Assembly (NCBI RefSeq): GCF_010681825.2
Contig: NZ_CP066776.1
Span: 1,984,001-2,048,000, forward strand
DNA length: 64,000 nt
Direction: 5' to 3'
From: Sulfuriroseicoccus oceanibius
GTDB taxonomy: Bacteria; Verrucomicrobiota; Verrucomicrobiia; Verrucomicrobiales; SLCJ01
Program-made: the position numbers and the translations under genes
Shown here: positions 26,307 to 35,900 of the stretch, one piece after another
Layout: each line of letters begins with the position of its first letter
Position numbering within the stretch: the stretch's first letter is position 1
Notes under the pieces: generated by a model
What the model was told of the DNA's origin: nothing
The model's database searches: none
The model's input: the letters and a program-made list of their open reading frames with translations, nothing else

Positions 26307-27851
26307 TTATTTGGCGATCACATCGCCTTCTTCGAGGCCGGAGAGAATCTCGACCTGATTGTTGGCGGTGCGATGGTAGGTGACAGGTACGTCGGTCGTG
26401 GTGTCGTCTTCGTTGATTTTGACCACGTAGCGAACCAGTCGGCCATTCTCGAACTTGCTCTTGAGGTGGGAGGTCGGAACGACCAGTGCCTCAGGGTTCG
26501 AGTAATCAACCAAGGTCGCGGTGACCGCCATGCCAGCGTTGACCGGTGGCAGGGAATCGTCAGCGAAGGCCTCGGTGCCGTCGTTGATAGCGAGCTTGAG
26601 TTGGTAGTGCTGGTCTGCGCCAACCGTTGGGCTCAGCGAGTCGATATTAATGCCGAAGCCCACCTGAGGGGCTGCGGCAAGTACCGCGTAGCGCGAGGTG
26701 TCGGCATCTCCGCTGCCACCGCGCCAGTTGATCTGGGAACGCCATCCCTCATGAAGCTTGGCGTCGATGAAGCCAGGCTTGCCGGCAGGCACGACCGTAG
26801 CGAACACGGAGTGCACACCGAGCCCGCGGCCAACCTGCTGGTTGCGGATCATATCGCCGATGCGGGGCGGAGCTGAATCCCCGGACCAATCGCCGTAGAG
26901 GACGATGCCGTCCACTGGGGCAACCAGAGCGGTGAGGGCTTCACGGTCTGCCTTGAGTTCTGCGAGCTGCTCTTCCGACTGTGCGAGCGAGCGCTGAGCG
27001 GACTCGAACTCGAGGGTCTTTTGTTTCAGAGCAGCAGGGAAGTCGATCTTCGCCTTTTCGTGGGTGATGGTCGTGCGCTTGAGGTCTTGGGTGGCCTTTT
27101 GGATGCTGCGAGGGATCTCGACTTCGAGCTTACGCTTGGCACCGATTTCGGCACGACGGAGGTTGAACTCACCGTTGTCGACCTGCCACTTGATGCGCTT
27201 GAGAACGATTTCCTCGGTCTCCTCGGTGAGGTCGTCTTCGACGTACATCTTTTCCAACTGGCGCAACTCTTCTTGAGAGTAGGCGAGATTGCGCTTGCTA
27301 TTGATGACCGAGCGCTTGGCTTCCTCTTTTTCGATCGGAATGGTGGTTTCCATCAAGTAGTCGAAGTCGGCCTTGGCTTGTTCCAGGGCGGCTTCGGTTT
27401 CTTCCATGGCGATCGGTGTGAGTTTTGTGGTGGCGTCGAGGTCGAGTTTCGAGCGCTTCAATCCGAGCTTTTGCAACTCGATCGATTTCTCCAGAGACTC
27501 GATTTGGTCGTCGAGTGAACTGAGGTCGAATTCAACGATGGACTCACCCTTTTTGATCGAAGATGCGTGTGGCGCGATGTGGGTGATGCGCAAGGTGGTG
27601 AAGCGTTTTGGCGAAGCCATCAATGGGTAGGCTTCAGCCGGCATCAGTGTGCCGTTGATTGCGATGCGCTGGGAGAACTCGTCCTTTTTCACCGTGTAGC
27701 TGTCTTTGCGCACGGCGGCTTCGGATTGAGCAGGAGCGGTGGCTTCCGTGGTTGGCTTCGCTACCTCTGCGGCCTCATTGGCGAGGGCTGGTGCGGTAGG
27801 AATCAGAAGCGCGGCTGCTGCTAGCAGGTTGAGGGTTCGTTGGGTGGACAT
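26307..27851 (-). CDS. HlyD-like periplasmic adaptor/efflux fusion protein
   Basis: 514 residues from MSTQRTLNLL, which starts a signal peptide (PTAPALA/NEA). A lipoyl/barrel half-motif (HIAPHASSIKKGESIVEFD) near residues 90-108 is followed by about 200 residues of charged coiled-coil hairpin. Then come LVAPVDGIVLYGDW, the second half of the lipoyl domain, and a beta-barrel C-terminal part with ALVVPTSHLKSKFENG. This is the membrane-fusion-protein layout of MacA/HlyD adaptors. No transporter is adjacent: the next gene downstream is a secreted toroid protein. Confidence 0.78.
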   Translation of the reverse strand: MSTQRTLNLLAAAALLIPTAPALANEAAEVAKPTTEATAPAQSEAAVRKDSYTVKKDEFSQRIAINGTLMPAEAYPLMASPKRFTTLRITHIAPHASSIKKGESIVEFDLSSLDDQIESLEKSIELQKLGLKRSKLDLDATTKLTPIAMEETEAALEQAKADFDYLMETTIPIEKEEAKRSVINSKRNLAYSQEELRQLEKMYVEDDLTEETEEIVLKRIKWQVDNGEFNLRRAEIGAKRKLEVEIPRSIQKATQDLKRTTITHEKAKIDFPAALKQKTLEFESAQRSLAQSEEQLAELKADREALTALVAPVDGIVLYGDWSGDSAPPRIGDMIRNQQVGRGLGVHSVFATVVPAGKPGFIDAKLHEGWRSQINWRGGSGDADTSRYAVLAAAPQVGFGINIDSLSPTVGADQHYQLKLAINDGTEAFADDSLPPVNAGMAVTATLVDYSNPEALVVPTSHLKSKFENGRLVRYVVKINEDDTTTDVPVTYHRTANNQVEILSGLEEGDVIAK

Positions 27852-28055
27852 GGAGGAGTGGACGGTCTGGACTTTTGTTTGAATGTGAAAACGCACGGAA
27901 TTGCCCGGGATAGTAGGGCCAAGCGCGCGAACAGCAGCAAAAACGACTGCTGGTCGGCGATTTGTTCACTTTGTTTCGCTCAAAATGAACAATCGCGGAA
28001 GGTCACGGGATGCCCGCGCTGAAATGAGCGGCAGGGCGATGGCGGACGCTGGCGC

Positions 28056-28574
28056 TTAGGCGCGGCGGCGACCCTTCTCATAGAGAAGGTTTTTCGGCAG
28101 GGTGTAGCCGTGTTTGTTCATGACCTTCGGCTTGCGCAAGGCGAGCGCGAAGAAGATGCCGAGAACCACAATGATGCCGCTGTTGAGGGCGATGCTCAGT
28201 GGGTAATCCATCGATTGGTCCGAGAGCTTGCCAAAGCAGCCACAGTTGATGTCCAGATCACGGGACCACGCCATGCCAATGGCAACGGTGAAGGTGATCA
28301 TCATGGCGATCAACGAGAACAACGTGCCCAGTGGGAAAAGGTTGAACAAAAGCAGCACGCCGAGCACCACCTCTGCGGTAGGCACACTAAGCGCCACCCA
28401 TTCAGCAAGCGGTCCGTCCACCAAGTGGTAGTTGATCACCGCATCATGAAAACGCTGCAGGTCTACCATCTTGAGTGCGCCGGAAATGAGGAAAAATCCC
28501 GCCATGAGCACACGGGCGACGAGTAGTACCTTCTTGGGCGTTTGTGATGGGGTGGGTTGGTGAAGAGGTGCCAT
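28056..28574 (-). CDS. DoxX/MauE-family membrane protein
   Basis: 172 residues with four predicted membrane helices (VLMAGFFLISGALKM, VVLGVLLLFNLFPL, LIAMMITFTVAIGMAW, IIVVLGIFFALAL). The motif DINCGCFG after the third helix is characteristic of MauE/DoxX-like proteins, where the Cys pair is thought to take part in electron transfer to thioredoxin-like partners. The C-terminus is basic. No partner thioredoxin is adjacent. It is divergent from a + strand gene across a 204-bp promoter region. Confidence 0.8.
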   Translation of the reverse strand: MAPLHQPTPSQTPKKVLLVARVLMAGFFLISGALKMVDLQRFHDAVINYHLVDGPLAEWVALSVPTAEVVLGVLLLFNLFPLGTLFSLIAMMITFTVAIGMAWSRDLDINCGCFGKLSDQSMDYPLSIALNSGIIVVLGIFFALALRKPKVMNKHGYTLPKNLLYEKGRRRA

Positions 28575-28778
28575 ATCGGAAAATCAACAATCACGGGCAC
28601 GGCGCCGCGCATCGTCTGCCGGCTCGTGCGTTGCAAGCGTTCCTCAGGATCACGGCGTTGGCAATGCCGGATTTGGTTGAATTGGTAGCGGCTGGCGAAG
28701 TTCTCTCGATGACCTGACAACGTAGATTTAAGGATCCTTTGTTTTGGCTAGTGACAGCAGCCAAATCCGCGCCATCTT

Positions 28779-29072
28779 ATGGGCGTGAGCGAATCCAACC
28801 CATCAGCCGACAGTACCCCAGCCACCGAGAACTCCCGCCAGCACGGCATTCAGCCGGTGGATGCGCTGTTGACTGAAATGGACGTCGCCAACCACGAGGT
28901 GGTCGCAATTTCCACCGAGCACCTCACGCACAAAATGGTGCAGAAAGCGCGCAAGGGGCGTCAGCTTACCCGCAATGTGCAGAACAAGGTGCTCAACGCG
29001 GTCAATGCTCTGCGCAAGGAGCGGGGCGACGAGCCACTGAAGATGACCGACCTCTTCACCTACAAAGGGTGA
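28779..29072 (+). CDS. Small HTH-like protein, possible XRE-type DNA-binding fold
   Basis: 97 residues. After a disordered N-terminus, residues about 28-85 read as five helices with the spacing of an XRE/Cro-like domain: PVDALLTEMDV, EVVAISTEHLTHKMVQKARK, QLTRNVQNKVLNAVNAL. It is basic overall. It ends 21 bp before ytoQ, so the two are likely co-transcribed. The HTH reading rests on pattern only. Confidence 0.6.
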   Translation: MGVSESNPSADSTPATENSRQHGIQPVDALLTEMDVANHEVVAISTEHLTHKMVQKARKGRQLTRNVQNKVLNAVNALRKERGDEPLKMTDLFTYKG

Positions 29073-29093
29073 GCCGCTTCCTGCGGGAAACAA

Positions 29094-29564
29094 ATGGATC
29101 GCGCCATGAACTCGATGCATTGGAATGTTTATCTGGCCGGTGAAATCCACACCGACTGGCGTAGCGAGTTGAAACAGGCGGCTGCCGACCTTCCGATCAC
29201 ATTTCTCGAGCCGGTGACCGACCATGCGTCGAGCGATGACTGTGGTGCCCGAATTCTCGGAGGGGAGAGTGATCCTTTCTGGCATGACCGCAAGGGCGCG
29301 GGCGTGAATGCGATCCGTACCCGTCCGATGATCGAGCGGGCCGACGCGGTGGTGGTTAAGTTTGGTGACAAGTACCGTCAGTGGAATGCGGCATTTGATG
29401 CGGGGATGGCGGCTGCGTTGGGCAAGCCTTTGATTGTCGTGCACCCGGATGAGTTCCGTCACGCGCTCAAGGAAGTGGACGCGGCGGCCTGTGCGGTGGC
29501 CTCCGATGTGAACCAGGTGGCGGAGGTCTTGCGTTACGTGGTTTGCGGTGAGCTCCCACGTTAG
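29094..29564 (+). CDS. ytoQ: YtoQ family protein
   Basis: 156 residues from the first ATG. Family members start at the equivalent of MHWNVYLAGEIHTDWR, so the ATG at 29115 is the likelier start. TFLEPVTDHASSDDCGARIL, NAIRTRPMIERADAVVVKFG and QWNAAFDAGMAAALGKPLIV match YtoQ closely, a nucleoside 2-deoxyribosyltransferase-like fold of unknown biological role. The HTH-like gene precedes it. Confidence 0.9.
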   Translation: MDRAMNSMHWNVYLAGEIHTDWRSELKQAAADLPITFLEPVTDHASSDDCGARILGGESDPFWHDRKGAGVNAIRTRPMIERADAVVVKFGDKYRQWNAAFDAGMAAALGKPLIVVHPDEFRHALKEVDAAACAVASDVNQVAEVLRYVVCGELPR

Positions 29565-29594
29565 GTGGTGGTTTTAGGTTTAGGTTGTTAGAAA

Positions 29595-29626
29595 GCTCGA
29601 TCATCCCTTTTGGCGGGAGGTCGAGC
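29595..29626 (+). terminator. Possible terminator after ytoQ
   Basis: GCTCGA/TCGAGC stem with an inner TCCC/GGGA pairing, followed 9-14 nt later by TTTTT. It is plausible as the end of the small HTH/ytoQ unit, but the stem is imperfect. Confidence 0.4.
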
Positions 29627-29935
29627 CAAGCGCGTTTTTGCGCCGAGGGAGTCCAATGCCTGCGTCATTTGTCTGACTGTGTTTCATTGAAATTAATAGC
29701 TTCTCACGTTTGAGAAGAAGCTTGTTTAATGGGGCTTCAAAAGCATTCCTAACGAGTCGTATGATTCTTCGTTAGAAAAAATGACTGTAACGAAAATGAT
29801 GAATTCGCAATTACTCAACGTCGCCACTGCGCTGGTTTGAGGCCGGAGTTTCGTTGATTCGCTAGCTCCTTTGCCGTTCAGGCTGAAAGCGTGAGGTGGT
29901 GGAATCCCCGAAACAACAACCCCTCGATAACAACA
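29627..29935. other. AT-richer leader before the giant surface protein gene
   Basis: No gene is seen. It has an inverted repeat CTTCTCACGTTTGAGAAG at 29700-29717 and AACGAGTCG...TTCGTT near 29750-29772, plus AT-rich stretches that could hold the promoter for the 8.9-kb gene downstream. The 45 bases before the chosen ATG form an in-frame extension without signal-peptide character. Confidence 0.5.
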
Positions 29936-32900
29936 ATGAGCGTTTTTAGAAGTGCGGTGCGTGGCATCGTATCAGCGTCGGTCATGGCATCTGCTTGCAG
30001 TGTCGGGACCTTGCACGCGAGCAATGACAATGACTGGTGGTTCATGGGCCCGGTCGGTGGCAAGTTCCAGGTTCAGGCTGGCCAGCCCTATGTGGTGGTG
30101 CGTGCTGTGGATGCAGGTAGTCCGGCGGAAGCCGCGGGACTGCAGGTGGGCGACTACATTATGGGCGCGTACGGGCGCAATTTCCTGACCACTGGAGGAT
30201 CGACGGCAGGTTACAAAGGAGCGCCACAAGGGTTGGCGGAAGCGATTGAGCGCGCTGAGGCGAGTGACGGCCAGATGGAGTTGACCGTGTTGCGTCCGGG
30301 CGTGGGGGCGGTGGATCTGACTGTGAGCCTGCCGGTAGCCGGTGCATTCGGTGCGGCCTACCCTCTGGGGAGCACCAAGTTTGATTCGATTTATCAAGAG
30401 GCTGCATCTGAGATCCACTCGCATGTGACTGGGTCCAGTGATGCCAACATGGGTTACATGACGGGCTTCTACGGGCTGGTGTTGATTGCCGATCCGAACT
30501 GGAACGATACCACTGGGGCCAAGCCGTACCGTCTGTCGGTGGACAAATTGAAGGACCGTTGCGTGACGCTGATCAACAACGCGATCCTCGTGCCGGCGGA
30601 AGAGACCAACATGGACGGCACGCCGAACGATGGTTCGGAGAACGATAGCGATCCTAACGACAACAACTATGTCGGTCCGGGATTGGAAAACTGGGACCTT
30701 TCGGTGTCGGCGATGTATCTGGCGGAGTACCGCAAAAAGACCGGTGATACATCGGTGGATGCTGCGGTGCAACGTGCGGCCGACGCGTTGGCCAACCGGA
30801 TTCAGACCTGGCAGCAACCTCCTTATGGTGGGAACAATGGTCCGACCAAGGTGGGATTGATGGGGCATGGTGGTGTGGTTGGGGATTACCCACACATCGG
30901 TTACTCGGGGATCAATATCATCAACGCGCATGCGATGGCTGCATTGGCCATGCTTGAGCAAGCTGGCGCAACGGTGGATGACACCAAGATGCAGGCCAGC
31001 TGGAATTGGGTGAAGGGGACTACCACGCTCAACAACGGTGCCGATGATGGAAACATCGGTTATGCTTGGCAGCAGGGTGGGTATGATTCGGGCGGGCGTA
31101 CGGCAGGGGTTGCGTATGCGATGTCGGTTTACGGCGGGCTCAACCAGTCTGACCAAGGAGTGCTGACCCGGATGAAGGATTATCTTTCGCGCCAGTGGCA
31201 GCGGATGCAGCACACCCACGCCTACACCGTGGGTGGTAACCAGTTCTATCAGTTTGTGTTGCCATATCTGCCTGACCGCGATCAGCGCTTCATCATGGAG
31301 AACCAGCGTATGTTCTACCATTTCCACCGCAAGGTGGATGGAACGCTGGGTTACTTCGGTGGGCGCGAGAACAACGGTGGTGACGGCTATGTGAATACCT
31401 ACCGGGTGGCTCTGACCAACGTGGGGATTGCACAGGCAGTCGCTAGTGGTGGGCTCACCACGATCGCACCGCTCGATAACACAAGAATCCACGCGGAGTT
31501 CCAATCGCCATTCCTGACCTGGCCGACACTTGATGCTCGCAAGGTGGAGCTCGACACGCAGTCGCAGGCCTTCACTGTGGATATTACCGACTACCAAGGG
31601 ACGTCATTGCAGCCTGCCGATTACACGGCGACTTGGACCCATGTTTCGGGACCGGGGACCGCGACGTTCACGTCGGCCAATACTCCGAGCACGACGGTGA
31701 ACTTCCCGCAGGACGGGACCTATCGCATCCAACTCGAAGTGGTGAAGGGGAGTTACACTCTGACCGAGCCGATCGATGTGGTTGTCGATACGTCGGTTGA
31801 TCCTATTGGCTATGTCTTGGGTAAGGCGCGTCAGCGGATCTATACCGGTATCTCCGGCTTGGCCGTGAGCGATCTCACAGGAAGTGCAAACTATCCTGAT
31901 TCACCTAACGCGACAGGAACATTGACGGCGCTCGATTCGTCGGGCATCGGCGACAGTCTGGGACAGCGGATCAGCGGCTATCTGGTGGCTCCATCATCGG
32001 GGGCGTACACATTCTACGTGGCGGCCGATGACTCGGCTGAGTTCCGTCTCAACTCCGCTGGAACCGATCCAGCCGGTGCTTCGACCATTTGCTCGGTGAA
32101 TAGCTGGGTTAGCCAGTACAACTGGACGGCCAACGCATCGCAGACAAGCTCGGCGGTGACATTGACCGAAGGGCAGATGTACTATTACGAAGTGCTGCAC
32201 AAAGAGGGTGGCGGAGGCGACCACGTGGCCGTGGCTTGGACCGGTCCAGGAATCGCGAGTCCTACTGTGATCTCCGGTGATGTGTTGGCAGTGGCTGATA
32301 CGGTGTCAATTGTTGCCCAGCCTGAGGCCCAGACCACAACCTTGGGCGGATCAGTGAGCTTTGACATCAGTGTCGAGGGGGATGGTCCGTTTATCTACGA
32401 ATGGATCTCAGGCTCCACCTCGTTTGGCGTGGGTTCTTCTTCGTCGTTGTCGCTTGAGAACGTTGGCGCAGGTCACGCAGGGGACTACTACTGCGTGGTG
32501 ACATATCCTGGTGGCTCGCTGACCTCAGCTACCACAACGCTGACCATTACCGATGCTGGAATTCTTGCTGGCGGCGGATTGTGGCGTGATCAGTTCGACG
32601 GCATCGGTGGTGGTGCGATTACCGATTTGACCGGTAACAGCAATTACCCTCGCTTTCCTAGCTCCGGTGGCGTGATCACCAATGCGGAAAGTGCCAGCGG
32701 CATTGCCGATTCGTACGGGGCCCGTTGGACGGGTTGGGTTCGTCCGGATGTAACCGGAACCTATTACTTCTACATCACTTCGGACGATGCTTCGCAGTTG
32801 TGGCTCTCGACCGATGATCAACCTGCGAACAAGGTGCAGATTGCGAGTGTCGGTGGCTACACCGGTGCGCGTTCGTGGTCCTCTGGTGGTCAGTCGGTTG

Positions 32901-35900
32901 CGATCAGCTTGGTGGCTGGTGAGCGGTACTATATTGAAGTGCTGCACAAGGAAGGTGGCGGCGGCGACCACTGCGCGGTCGCATGGCGCAAGCCGGGCGA
33001 TGCGGTGCCTGCCAATGGTTCGGCGCCTATCCCAAGTCAGTACCTCGAGTACTTCACTGGTGGTGTGCAGGGCTCGTCGGTGACGATGCCTCCTACTTTT
33101 GGAAGTACCTCGTATGCAATGAGCGTGGCGGAGAACTCTGGTGTGGGTGTTTCGGTGGGAACCGTGAGCGCTACTGATGCCGGTGGCAATACGCCGCTTA
33201 CGTATTCGATCACTGCAGGTAACACCGGCTCGATGTTTGCGATCGATTCCAGCACCGGTGAAATCACTACCGCAGGGGATCCTGATTATGAGTCGCTGGA
33301 CAGCTATTCGCTGACCGTGCGTGCGACGAATACACTGGGCGAAAGCGGCCAAGCCACCGTGAATGTTGCGGTGCTCAACCGTTTGGATGGCACTGGTAGC
33401 TGGGAAGTCGGTGTGGATGAAGGGACTCCGGTCGCTCTGAAATATGCGACCGGATTGGCTGGCAACACGACTGCCAGCGTGGATCTGTCCGCGATCAGTG
33501 GTGATGCCACTTATGAGTTCCTTGTTGATGCTGAAGATAACGGTCAGGCCGCACTGAATGTGTTGGCCGCGAATGGCTGGAGCCTTCGCTTTGAGCAGTG
33601 GAACAACACCGCTCGCCTCGGGATCACTCAGTCCGGCGTGGCCGACTGGCAATTTACCGCCGAGAGCGGGCAGTCGCTGGTTTCTCCATACGGGCGTCAG
33701 GTGCACATGGTTTACGTCGTGGATACCACTGCGGGAGAAACCCGTTTGTATGTCGATTCGGTGCTTGTCGGACGATTGAACCGCACGCCAAATCTGGCGA
33801 ATGCTGCGGCAACGCTGGGTGATACGGGCATGCGCAACGACGCGGAGCCGGGGATTCTCGGATTTGCCGCTTATAACAGCGCACTCGATGCTACAGAAAT
33901 TCAAGCCCACTATGATGATTGGCGCGGCGATGTGCCTAATGCGGCTCCGGTTGCTGACGACGCGACCTTCGCGCTCGATGAACAGCAAGTCGCCGGAACC
34001 GTGGTCGGCACAGTGACCGCCAGCGATACCAACGCGGGCGATGCGTTGACCTTTGCCATCACCTCGGGCGACCCTGCTGGTGACTTCGTGATCGATGCCG
34101 TTACCGGTGAGATCACGACTGCCGCGGAGTTGAACTACGACCTGGCAACCCAGTACGTGCTGGGTGTGACGGTGACTGATATCAACGGGCTCAGCGATAT
34201 CGCGACCGTGACGGTGAACGTCAACAACCTGCCTGGCGGGGTTTCCGACTGGGAACTTGCGGTGGATGCCGGAGCAACAGTGCTGCACAAGCGCACGGCT
34301 TCGGTTCCTGGCAACTCGACAGTGAATGTGGACCTCTCCGCAATCTCCGGTGACGCGACCTATGAGTTTGTCGTGGATTCGGTGAACTATGGTCAGGTCT
34401 GGGGTAATTTGTTGGCCGCCAATGGTTGGCAGTTGCGCAACGAACAGTGGAATAACACCAACGAGCTCGGTGCTACCTTGAGTGGCAACGCCGACTGGAG
34501 GCTGACGGCCGAGACCGGTCAGTCTGTGGCAACCCCATACGGACGCGTTGCACACATCACCTATGTGGTGGACACCACGGCCGGCGAGTTGCGCGCATAC
34601 GTCGATGGTGTGTTGGTTGGTCGATTGAGCCAGCAGCCTAACTTGAGCAATGCAGCTGCAGTGCTTGGATCCGCCAATGTGCGTAACGATAGCGAGCCGG
34701 GTATCCTGGTCTTTGCTGCTTACAACAGTGCCTTGGATGCTGCGGAAATCGCCGCTCACTCCGACGCTTGGTTTGGTAATGAGCCTGCCAACGCGGCTCC
34801 AACTGCGAATGATGGCTCGTTCTCGGTTGCTGAAAACCAGCCTGCTGGTACTGCGGTGGGAACGGTGAGTGCCACCGACCCGAATGCGGGCGATGTGCTT
34901 AGCTATGCGATCACCGCAGGTAACGCGGGGGGCGAATTCGCCATCGATGCCGCCACCGGAGCGATCACGACTACCGCAGCATTGGATTACGAGGCTGCGA
35001 GTGTCTACGCATTGACCGTGACTGTGACCGATAGCGGTGCGCTTAGCGACACGGCTGCGATCACCGTGACCGTGACCGATGAGAACGAAGCGCCGGTGGC
35101 AACTGGTGGATCGAGCTCGTTGCCGGAGAACGTGATTGCTGGATCGGCTGTCGCGACCGTCGCCGTGAGCGACGTGGATGCTGGCGACAGCGCGAGCTTC
35201 GCCATCACCAGTGGCAACACCGGTGGTGCGTTCGCAGTCGATGCAGCTGGTAACATCACCACAGCGACAGCTCTCGATTACGAAACCACCAGCAGCTACG
35301 CATTGGTCGTGACCGTCACCGATAACGGTGGCCTGACCGATACGGCAGCGCTGAACGTCAATGTGACCAACGTGAACGAGGCACCGGTTGCGACCGATGG
35401 CTCGGGTAGCCTGGCGGAAGACGCAACCGTGGGATCGGCCGTGGCGACCGTCGCGGTGAGCGATCCGGATGCCGGCGACAGCGCAAGCTTCGCCATCACC
35501 AGTGGTAACACCGGCGGTGCATTTGCCATCGATACGGCTGGTAATATCACCACCGCAACAGCGCTCGATTACGAAACCACCAGCAGCTACGCGTTGGTAG
35601 TGACCGTCACCGACGGTGGTGGCCTGACCGACACGGCGGCTGTGAACGTCAGCGTGACCAACGTCAACGAAGCGCCAGTGGCCAGCGATGGCTCGGGCAG
35701 CGTGGCGGAAGACGCGACTGTGGGAACCGCAGTGGCTACCGTCGCGGTGAGTGATCCGGATGCGGGCGACAGCGCAAGCTTCGCCATCACCAGCGGTAAC
35801 ACCGGCGGTGCATTCGCAATCGATGCTGTAACCGGTGCCATCACCACGGCTGCTGCATTGGACTACGAAACCACCAACAGCTACACGCTCGGTGTGAGCG

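Noticed and set aside
28056-28574. Selenoprotein candidate (Sec in the MauE CGCFG site)
   Set aside because: Both codons are ordinary Cys codons and no in-frame TGA is present.
32525-34759. Long open frame of 744 codons on the strand opposite the giant gene
   Set aside because: It mirrors the repeat codon structure of the sense gene, which has clear domains. No known motif is seen on the antisense side.
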